Assembly: GCA_037074765.1 (NCBI GenBank)
Contig: JBAMDO010000572.1
Coordinates: 352,501 to 416,500 of the forward strand
Length of the DNA: 64,000 nucleotides
Reading direction: 5' to 3'
From: Mansonella perstans
Taxonomy: Eukaryota > Nematoda > Chromadorea > Rhabditida > Onchocercidae
In this document: one piece after another, positions 54,123-64,000 of the stretch
Layout of the letters: each line of letters begins with the position of its first letter
How positions within the stretch are numbered: the first letter of the stretch is position 1
Made by a program: the position numbers and the translations under genes
Notes under the pieces: model-generated
Database searches by the model: none
Told to the model about the DNA's origin: nothing
What the model saw: only the letters and a program-made list of their open reading frames with translations

Positions 54123-56972
54123 TAGCCCTCGGCGCTATTATATTGTTTAATTCATTGTAAGCCAAATATTGCACATGAATACATTCCAACAAATCAGTTC
54201 AGTGCTTACTGTTAATTTCATTTCATTCCACTTTCCTGTACTGTAACTTTTGTACTCACGGTCATAAAACTAAAAAAAAAAGAGAAAAACAAGCATAATT
54301 AAATTAAAAATTAATTCGAAGCATTTAGTTTAGAAGAAAAAAAGACGAATCAAAACAAAACGTAACCATTGATCAAAATTAAAATACGTATCAAATAAAT
54401 GTTGGAATTAAGTTATTTTAAAAGCATACAGCATCTCTTATTAAACAGACATCATTTATTTCAACCTAAAATCAATCTGAAATCATCATTTATTTTTTCT
54501 CTCACCTGTTTTTTGTTTATTCTCTTACTAAATTGAATACTTGCCATTTAATTTTTATTCTCTTACTAAATTGAAAATAATTATTACTTAATTTCAATTC
54601 ATCCATTAAATACTCATCAGAAATCATTATTTAATTTTTATTTCCTTTGCCGAATACTCACCTAAAATCATTCTTTATTTGAACAAACAAAAAAAAAAAA
54701 AAAAAATCAAAGATAAAGAAAAGAATTTCCAACGTCCTTGAACGCATACCACACATCATACTGAAATGTGATAATGAAAAAATACACATATAGTGCCCAT
54801 CTAATGCTACTCTATCATTAACAGTAATTAATCGATATAAGCATCTAGAAAAGGGAATTATGTTAACAAATATCTTTTCATTTAATTAAATTTAAATTAC
54901 AGGAATGATAATCAATACTTGAATATTTATTTTATCAAATTTAAGTAAATCTAAATAAATTTTTTGCCTTATATACTTTCATTCCATTGATAAAAAAAAG
55001 AATGAAAAAGGGAAAATAAGAAAGAACGAAGTATAGAAAGAGAGAGAGGGAAAACGAATTGAGTATTTCATTGTATCCAATAATACGAATTTATTAAAGG
55101 AAGAAAGAAATGCTTTTCAGTGCGGTATTGGAAACGAATAAATTGATGGTACTGAAAAGTAGCAGGAAATTCTTAGTAATTTAAGTTGAAAAAAAAAAGA
55201 AAGTTTTATTCTCAATTACACGTTTAATTCAAAGTTCGGATAAATTCTTAGAATTAAGAAAGGAATTGAAATCCATTAATTATATATCTCTAATCAAAAA
55301 CAATTCCGATGATGTACTCCAATGCTATTCTTAATTATTTTATTTCTTAATTTCATTTATTCTGCCAAACAAAAAAAAAAAAAGCGGGATCAAAACCTTC
55401 TTATCGTTTCTGTGCTGTAAAAGTTTAATGAAATAAAATAGCACAGTTTAACGGACAATGGTCAAAAATATAAACGAATGAAAGTTTCTTGAAGTTTAGA
55501 TCATCTTGATTGATATACGTCCAGATTGACCTTATCATTCTCTCTTTGTATATTTTTTTCGTTTTCTTTCACTTCTATTAACTTCTTAGCAATATTAGAA
55601 CATTGAACATATATTACCTAATTCCAGTTACCTTAGCTGAAATACATAATAAATTTTACTAGCAATTTAAGGGAAACTAATTTGATATTTCTTCACAAAA
55701 ATTTTTATGTCTAAAGAAATTTTTCGACGAAAAAGAAAAATGAAAATTTCAAAAAAAGAACAGATGTTATAATATGGGTCAGAAGAAAATAACAAAAAAT
55801 CTAGAGAAAAAATTTCAAGTGAAATTTGGAAAAGAACTAAATGAAATTAAAAAATTAACACACATCAGATATTTCGTGTTGTAAATATTTTAATGCATCG
55901 ATAAATATTGAGAATTTTTTTCAAATGATAGATAAATAAATAAATAAAGAAAATAACTTACGGAATTTTTTTCTGTTAAAAAAATTTATCAGTAAAAATG
56001 AGAGGGAACGAAAAAGAGAAGGTAAAGTTCATTTTTAAATGGTTCTCAAAGGAATGACTGATTTTTAAGATTTTTTGAAGTTTTTTTTTCTTAATACTTT
56101 ATTGAAAAAAGAAACAAAAAAATACATTTTGTGCATTTTTTGTCGAATCATTAATTTCAGTTTACATTAATTAGTTCGCTCGCTTTCATTTCGGTTTATT
56201 ACATTTTTTATTACTGTGCCTTACTAGTTTCTAAGTTACATGGAAGGTTCTGCGAATGCGTTATCAATAACAAGGAAATAGTCTTTCAGTTGTCGGAACA
56301 AATAGCAAAAGTTGAAAAAATTCAGAAATTCCCATTGATGGATGAAGTAATGGAATACTTTCCAAAAATACAACGATAAACTAGTATTTCCATACTGTTG
56401 AATTATTGATTTTTTCGGGTAATGATTGGAGATAATTTAAAAATCCAATAAATATGTGTTTTCCCTCCTTCTTTCATAATTATTTTAATTAATGTTTTTA
56501 CCAGTTCTTGAAAGCATTACTATCTTATTTCACCATTTCTTTTCTATACTCTAAAAATTTCGCAAAACAAGAAAATTTTTTTCGCAATTAATTAGGGATT
56601 ATGACTTTGAAATCAACAAATGTAAATTGCGGTAGCTTAAAAAACTTGAAAACTGTCCTTTTTCAACAATTGCTAGCCAGAAAAACTTAATGACATAGAT
56701 ATGATTAACTGTAACATTTCTCTCTGCCACATGCTTTCGCCATTCTTCAAAAGATAATAATTTTAAACACGATCGAAATAATCGAAATCAAAACATCAGA
56801 AATAATAATTAAAAGCAAGTAATTAAAATCAAACAATAATGAAATTAATCTCTGGACAAATATTTTTGGATGGAACAAATAACACTTTAACATTTATCCG
56901 ATAGAAATGATTAAAGTATTATAGAAACAATCAATAGTCGAGCAGTGATACAAATCAACTAATATTTTCACA

Positions 56973-57014
56973 TTTAACAATATTTGTTCAGTTGATTGAA
57001 CAAATATTGTTAAA
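56973..57014. repeat. Perfect 18-bp hairpin, 6-base loop
   Basis: Left arm tttaacaatatttgttca, loop gttgat, right arm the exact reverse complement. A further tatttgttcaatc copy follows. It could be a cruciform or factor-binding site. Confidence 0.85.
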
Positions 57015-57179
57015 TATTTGTTCAATCATTTGTAACAGGAAATTCCAAGTTGCAATGTACTGTCCTCAATTTCTTGTGATAAGATTTGCTAATGTTATCT
57101 GATAATTATTTATTATCATCGATTCAATAATGTACTTCTTTTATCTTTCAATCATTTTCTTTTCCATATAAATGCCGGT

Positions 57180-57330
57180 AATAACAACAACAACAAACAA
57201 TAACAACATTGACCACAGCAGCGACAACAGCAACGATAGCAGCAAAAACAACAGCAACAACAACAACAGCTACAATAAAAACAACAACAACAACAACAAT
57301 GACCACAGTAGCAACAATAGCAACGACTAA
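57180..57330 (+). repeat. CAA/CAG-type trinucleotide repeat
   Basis: Imperfect runs of aac, caa and agc triplets over about 150 bases. Reading frames across it in all phases are products of the repeat and not genes. Confidence 0.9.
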
Positions 57331-58457
57331 ATAGCAGACATTCATTTACTTCAACATTATCCAATTTTCTCTCTTTTTTGTCTTTTTATCTTCGATTTAT
57401 TGAAATAATTTTGTAATTTCAAAAATTTTTACAATTTGTTTGAAATAAATGAAAAATTCCTTTATTAAATTGCTATCAAAACAACAAAAAAGCAAAGAAT
57501 AAAAAAAAGAAATTCTTAAATGAATTGAAATTTCTTTTCAAAAATTTACAAAAGGAATAAGGAGACACATTGTGAGAGATATGAAGAAAAATGAAAAGAG
57601 TGAAAAAAGTAAAGAGGAAACAAAACTTGCGCAGCAAGCACAATAACGATGGATAAGGATAGAGACGAAGCCCGAGAGACACCAGTGGTTCTGCAAAGAT
57701 GGTGAAGTCTAGACTTGTCAAGTGACCAAGCGATTCCCGGAACTGATGAACAAGAAAAGGAGGGAAAGGAAGAGAGGAAGAGGACCAGGAAGGGGAAGAA
57801 GAGGAGGAAAAAAGGTATGAAATGGATGAAAGAGGAAAAGGAACGGAAAGGTATCAGAATTGGAAATTTCAACAATGTCATAATTTTATCAAAAAATATC
57901 CTAAAATTTATTTTTTCTTTACTTATTTATTTTTAAAAGATGCATTTTTTTACAAGCAATGGTTTGTTGCAAAAAAAATTTATTTGTTTTTTAAATTTCT
58001 AAAAAACTAAAATGAAAAAGAATTTATTTTCTGAAATGCACCTTAATGATACGATATAATGATACGGTATTGAAATCTTTATTAATATTTCAATGCAATG
58101 AGATTGATAATGATGACTGTCCCTCAATTACCATTTTGAAATTTTTAATCAAGATCAATGATTGCAATTCGCTAATGAAAACAATAATCAATTTCATTTC
58201 AAAGAAGATATAAATCTAGCTTATAAATTCAAAATTAATCAAATATTAAAATGACCCATCCTATCTGGATAGTTTGGATTAATTTTTTCAAGTAATTATT
58301 CTACAAAATGAATGGAAGGTGTTGAACATTGTCATCGATTTGAAATTTTGAACAATTTCTTTTGAATTCATTGAATTGGAAATCTTATTGAAGTTTTGAT
58401 TACTTTAAGTAATCAAAATTGCTTTCTAGAGAAATGTGCAATTATATGTATCAATGA

Positions 58458-58505
58458 TTCTAGTAATAGTAGTAGTAGTAGTAGTAGTAGTAATGATAAT
58501 AATAA
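58458..58505 (+). repeat. AGT trinucleotide microsatellite
   Basis: About nine agt triplets (tagtagtagtagtagtagta) followed by aatgataataat. The serine run seen in translation comes from this repeat. Confidence 0.85.
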
Positions 58506-61099
58506 AATATCGAGAAAAGTACATAGTAATTATGATTATTATTCGGACAAAATATGCAGTACAAATTTAGTACCGCTATTTACATATGTATACCTTGCAT
58601 TTTACAAATATATTATCGAATCGCTTTCAATAGCATTATTAATCGAAGCAGGCATATTTTTTCAAGGGAAACGAAACGAAATATATTTGACAAGAGAATA
58701 TAATCGTTCTATCCATTTTTTTTTTTTTTTTTTTAAAGAAATGTTGAAGAAAAAATTAATTTAGAGGCCGAGCGATATTAGTCTGATGAAGATTACATAC
58801 ATGGGATGGATGAGTGAAAAAGACATCTTGGAATGATTATTTCTGGCCAAATGCCGAAAACGATTTCAGCAAACCTGATGACCATAAATAAATCATATTT
58901 GGAATTCATTTTTTGCTTTCTTTTCAGATCGTCACATTAGATAAAAGAAAGCGAGAAATACTCAAAGAATTATTTTCAGCAATAAATAATGATTGGTGAA
59001 AAATTTGTAAGAATTAGCAAAAAAAAATTTGAAGCAAATTAAAATGGAATTTTTTTCAAATTTTATCAAAAAATAGTTTGCTTTTCAAAAGTGGAAGCAT
59101 TTATTGGTGATTATAAATGTGTTGAATGCTTGTTTAGTTAAATAGCTAGAAGCTTCGGTATACGAATTGCTCATTTAATATTCCAAAGAAGAGAAAAAAA
59201 AAGCGAAAAATGAAGCATTTTGAAATATTACTGATAAAAAAGCTTTATTTGAAATTTTAGAAAGAAAAAAAAAAGAAATGCTTAAAATTCCATTAATCAA
59301 ATTATTTTTATTTTTCAATTATTTTTATTCAAGTTTCTACACATTTGAAGTACTCAATTTCCTTGTTTTTCGTTTCATCCTATACAAGTGATAATTTTAA
59401 AGTATCATTACTCCTAATTTTAAATTTAGCACAAACAATAAAAGAAAACTTCCAAGTTTATTTCGATCATTGCGTCCAAAATTTTAAACAATATGACAGA
59501 AAAGAAAAGTATCAGAAACAAAGAATATTTGTTTCAAACTAAGGAAACGATAGTGATTAATGTTAAAGTGTTAGCCACTCCGCCCCGCACCCTGCTGACC
59601 CCTTAATGTCCACCATCTCTCCTCTGTTCCTTACCTCCCATTTCTCGTTTCTCCTTTCCTTTCTTCTGAAAAAGTCCGACAATATTGGCAACCACTGAAG
59701 GAAGTTAAGAAATGACCAATCGGAATTGAATGAAGAAATGATGTTTATTTGAATGTACTTTTATGCAACAAATATTTAACTTTCAACTACAAAAGTTTCA
59801 ATTTTATTTAATGAAATCCTGCCTTTTCAAGTTATTTTTGACTGTTAATTTGATAAATGTAAACAGTAAAAAGAAAAAAAAAAAAAAAAAGATATAGCAG
59901 TTTCGTTTTAAAAGAGTACGGCATGGAATGAATAAAATAAATGGGAAGAAAACATTGCATCATTTTAGGGAAGCAAATAGTAGATGATTAAAGTAGGAAT
60001 AATTGCTAACGGAATAAAATTTTAACAGGAAAATCCTTTTGATAATGACTGAATAGTTAATTTACCAACCAAAATAGGCTTATTTCACAAGTAACTTCAA
60101 AAGTCATTTCATACTAATTGTATTATGCAATACTACGATATCATATGCATACCCGTCTATTCAATAAAAAGTAATTACATTTAAAGCATTTTGTATGATA
60201 TGAACACTTGTCGATAGTGAATTTAATCAAAGCATACTAATCAATATTAATGAAAATTTAACAATTCATTTCTCATCATTCCAAGTGATTTTAATCAAAC
60301 ATTACTAAGCTATTGCAAAATATCATTTCGGTTTATTGAATATTCATAAATGATTATTCAAATTCCAATAATTCCAGCAATTTTTTCGATTATTGTCAAA
60401 ATTTTATGATAATAATTTGACAATAAATAATTTGATCAAAAAATGTATATCATATATCAGAAGGATTATTAAAAGATTGACTTTAAAAGATTATTGTAGT
60501 AGTAATATCACTAGCTATTGCTGTTTTAGTAGTAATGGAAATAATAATTATTGTAGAAAGTAATAATGATAGCCATGCCGTAGTAATAGAATTTAGTAGT
60601 AATAGCGATAAGTAGCAGTAACAGTACCAGTTGTTGTTGTGGTAAACATCAAATGTTACACAGAACTTATAACATAGACAAGAAATAAATATCATAGAGA
60701 TTGATGACCTTTCATTAAACAATCCCATTGAATTCATTTGCTAAAATCATCTGATGATTTTTCCCATTTCATTTTATCAATTTTCTAAGATTTCATTTTC
60801 TTCAAATTATTTCTTTCCATTTATAAATTTTTGTCATTGAAAGTTTTCCACATTGAAACATAAAATTCATTTTTTTTTTTTTTAACCTTTGAAATCGTTT
60901 CTTTCAATTTATTTACATCAAACTGGGCAATATTTTTTTTATTTTTCATTTTCTCTCTCTTTTCCTTTCTATCTCTCTCTTCCTTTAAACAAACATTTCA
61001 TTTAATTATATTTGTACATATTTGTCTTCATCGTATATTTATCATGTTATTCATTATAGGATCATCTTAAATGTCATCGCATTAACATTAATATCATCA

Positions 61100-61240
61100 A
61101 CCATTTTAATTCGAATAGATTAATGAGTAATTTGATGATTAGAAAACTAAATTGAAGAGTTGTGATTAATTCGAATAGATTAATGAGTAATTTGATGATT
61201 AGAAAACTAAATTGAAGAGTTGTGATTAATTCGAATAGAT
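61100..61240. repeat. 60-bp tandem duplication
   Basis: Two nearly perfect copies of a unit containing attaattcgaatagattaat and gattagaaaactaaattgaa, followed by a degraded third start. Confidence 0.9.
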
Positions 61241-61845
61241 AGATTAGTGAGAAATTTGATGGAATGAAAATCATTCACTGTCTTTTTTCATCAAATTTCA
61301 TTAATATGCAACAATAATTTTAGCGATTATTTCAACAGAAAGAATAAAACAATAAGCAATGCTAACATTCTATTAATAACTATTTTGTTATCACATAATT
61401 TGAATACTTAAAAAAAATGAAAATGGTAAATTAATGCTTAATTAATTTAATAAATTGATGCTTAATTAATTTAATGCCAAATAGATTAATAATAACAATA
61501 GTAATAGTAATAATGTAAGAGAGGAAATCATTAATTTAGTTAATAAATTTATTATTGAAATGCAAGATTATTTTTGAAATTTTAAAGAGATAAGCCTGAA
61601 ACAAAATGCAATAAGAAACTGACACTTGCTATGCCTTAAATTTTAGCCTTTCAAATCAAACTTTTCAAAAAGAGGAAAAAAAATGAAAATAGTCCTTTAC
61701 TTCAAATGACTCTATTTCTTTTTCTCATTTTTTTCTCTCTTTCTTCACCATCTCTCTGCAACTCTCGTCGTTTCTATGTGCAATTTTACAATCCTTTTTC
61801 CTTTTTTTATCTTTGCTTCACCGATTTTTATTGTTTTCAATAAGA

Positions 61846-62115
61846 AGAGAGAGAGGGAGAGAGAGGGAAGGAGAGGGAGAGAGAGAGGGCGAGAGAGAGA
61901 AAGAGAGAAGTATTATATTATCACTATCCAATTCATTAGAAATAGTAGTAATCGTAGCAATTCTTGTTATTATTGTAATAATAATAGTAATATTAGTGTC
62001 TACAAATAAATTAGTTATATTTGTTTACTTTTTTCTTCCTCAAATAGAGTGAGAAAGAGAAAGAAAGAAAGAAGAAGGTAGAAAGAGAGAGAGAGAGAGA
62101 AAGAAAGAAAGAAGA
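61846..62115 (+). repeat. GA-rich simple repeats
   Basis: Two purine runs, gagagagggagagagaggga type at 61846-61908 and gaaagagaaagaaagaaaga type at 62050-62115. GAGA-type repeats are common in nematode intergenic DNA. Confidence 0.85.
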
Positions 62116-63259
62116 AAAGATCTTTTGGGAATAAAATTTCCTTCTCTTCGCTTCTGTCCATTTCCGTCTTTCCTTTCATTTCATACTATTATGTTTCAGT
62201 CCAGGAAAACCTTTCCTGAAAATCAAACTAGTCAATTTATTTTAGGAAGAGAAAAAGAGATTGAAAATTTGTAAAATTTATAAATTAGGAAAGTTTAAGA
62301 AAGTTTGTAAAATTAGGAAAGTTTGTAAAATTAAGAATGTTTGTAAAATTATCGGTTATAAAATACAATTAAATTTGCGGTTACAATTAAATTTGCGGCT
62401 ACAAATTTTGCGGCAAAATTCAATTAAATTTGCGGCATCTCCATCATATTGTTGAAATAGCGAGAAATATATGGTATAGTTATAAAAAAGTATGTTTAAA
62501 GATTTAATCATCAAAAAAATTATTCGTAATGATAGTATTCTCAATTAAAAATTGTATTATCCGTAACTATTGTCATCATGCAGTTGAAATGGTTGCAGTG
62601 AAAAAGGTTATGAATACACTATACCAAGTAATATTATCCAATTTTGTATCATTCTATTTTAATTTTGATAAAATAATTTATCCATTAAAATAACATCATA
62701 ATAATTTTACTGATGGGAAGAATGATTAAAATATAAATTAATTTATTTTAAAAAAGTGGAAAAGTAAAAATCAGATAAATACATCATTTGACAAGAAAAT
62801 CATTTGACGGAATTATTGCAAAAGCAACGTGATATTATTTGATAGAATTACTGTAAAATTGTTTATACGACAATATTTCATGCTAAAGTAAATAGACTAA
62901 GTTGACTGGCTATTCACTGATATATCATATTAATTCATACTGCATTAGAATACATTTGATTAATTTAGTTTCCCAATTCATTAACTGACTTTTTTTACTT
63001 TTATTATTTCTATTTCAATTATCATTATCTTAACAAATTCAATTCGGTTAATCATTTCTAATTTTTTTGTACTACTTATTATATAATAATAGCCATGCTG
63101 TTTATTTGAACAATAATCCAAGCAATTATCTATAAAAAGCAATTCCATCGTGTGTACATTTATATCCATCAACTGATATAAATTCTATTGACATATCATT
63201 TTTTTTTTCTGAAAATTTCATTTCTATTAAATATCGAATTTACTATGATACACAATAAC

Positions 63260-63445
63260 TACTAATAATTATTATGATAGTTCCAGTAATAAAAATAATA
63301 GCAATAATAACTACTGTCACAATAATAATGGCAATAATAACAATAATAATGATGACAACATTAATAGGAATAATAAAAATAAAATAATAACAGTGTTAAT
63401 GATAATGATAACAGCAATAATAATAATGATAGTAATGCATTAGTA
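63260..63445 (+). repeat. AATAAT/ATGATA simple repeat tract
   Basis: Imperfect runs of ata, ataat and atgata triplets, likely a degenerate trinucleotide microsatellite. No coding potential. Confidence 0.8.
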
Positions 63446-64000
63446 ACAAAGTTAATAGTGAAATAAATCCTTACAATACCATCATATAGCCGTACCGTAT
63501 GAAACGATGAATTACTGTCCGCCCAAGCATTAGGCTATTTGTTATACATCAATTTACAGATTATATGAAGGATGACGATAATGACCGATGATGACCCGAT
63601 TGTCCCATTCATCACCTCATTCATGTATTCATTCACTGATTGTGATGCATGATATTGATGATGATAATGTTGCATTAATTAACATGAGTTTAATTACCTC
63701 AGCCGGCAAGATGATGAATTAATTATGGAAATTTCAAACAACTTGCACTAATATATAGTATATAAAAAATTAATAAGACTAAAATTTGAAAAATAAAAAA
63801 TTTCAAATTGGATCGACAATTCTATACGGAAGAAGAAATTGGATAAGCAATTAAATTTGAGCAATGAACATTAATTACTGTACATTTTCAAAATGCATTT
63901 AAAACTTGAACTTTCCTTGTCGCAATTCAAAATGCAAAAAAAATTACCAGAAAGAAAACGAAAAAAATATATTATGTTCATAAAGAAATATTGAATATTC

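Larger units (their letters stand above)
54123..64000. other. Gene-poor 10-kb tract rich in simple repeats
   Basis: No gene supported. The tract holds poly-A and poly-T runs, a perfect hairpin (56973-57014), a CAA-rich microsatellite (57180-57330), a GTA run (about 58460-58500), a C-rich patch (59575-59660), a 60-base tandem duplication (61100-61240), GA-rich runs (61846-61905, 62047-62115), a small aaatttgcggc-type repeat (62370-62430) and ATA/ATG runs (63260-63440). A mixed-composition stretch at 57630-57760 and another at 63480-63720 are less AT-rich and might be regulatory or non-coding RNA, but nothing specific is visible. Confidence 0.55.

Noticed and set aside
57148..57364. Val- or Cys-rich frames on the minus strand
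   Set aside because: Produced by the CAA/CAG trinucleotide repeat.
58396..58764. 122-codon frame with a serine run
   Set aside because: Serines come from the AGT microsatellite and phenylalanines from a T-run; the start is arbitrary.
61776..62052. Frames rich in Arg-Glu
   Set aside because: Products of the GAGA simple repeat.

Overview
This window is nuclear DNA of a nematode, most likely a filarial (onchocercid) worm. The evidence is an AT-rich genome with many short exons, TTTCAG-type 3' splice sites, trans-splice-like acceptors directly upstream of several start codons, and proteins closest to nematode or animal families I recognise. There are no prokaryotic features. Genes were rebuilt exon by exon: in each main model every splice junction keeps the reading frame and the protein length matches its family.

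Layout. 0-5 kb: intergenic, with a broken reading frame near 4.6-5.1 kb. 5.4-6.9 kb (-): ubiquitin-ribosomal protein L40 fusion, with a 48-bp minisatellite in intron 1 and a 52-bp minisatellite upstream. 8.9-10.3 kb (-): unrecognised proline-rich gene. 12.7-16.8 kb (-): PRMT7-type arginine methyltransferase, 11 exons. 18.0-21.1 kb (-): ANKMY2/DAF-25, ankyrin plus MYND. 23.8-24.8 kb (-): CCDC12-like splicing factor. 25.3-27.3 kb (-): mitochondrial ribosomal protein L22. 28.2-32.9 kb (-): neutral sphingomyelinase of the SMPD2 type, 11 exons. 33.8-34.6 kb (+): cytochrome c oxidase subunit 6A. 37.1-37.9 kb (+): secreted Pro/Thr/Gln-repeat protein. 40.7-43.3 kb (-): mitochondrial ribosomal protein L39. 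46.7-54.1 kb (-): menorin/FAM151-like secreted protein, 11 exons. 54-64 kb: a gene-poor tract of simple repeats.

The most unusual structure is a large inverted duplication of about 2.2-2.8 kb per arm (about 37.4-40.2 kb and 43.7-46.0 kb) that encloses the whole mrpl-39 gene in a 3.5-kb spacer. The left arm carries exon 2 of the secreted Pro/Thr/Gln gene and a decayed BEL/Pao retroelement fragment. The right arm holds a copy of that exon without its signal-peptide exon, lacks the retroelement fragment, and contains small inverted inserts that look like template switching. The spacer could be inverted by recombination between the arms.

Three genes serve mitochondria (L22, L39, COX6A), two act in RNA or protein basics (ubiquitin-L40, CCDC12), and the others in signalling or secretion (PRMT7, DAF-25, sphingomyelinase, menorin). 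They show no common pathway, and the same-strand run from 12.7 to 33 kb has gaps of about 0.5-2.7 kb, so an operon is not shown by the sequence.
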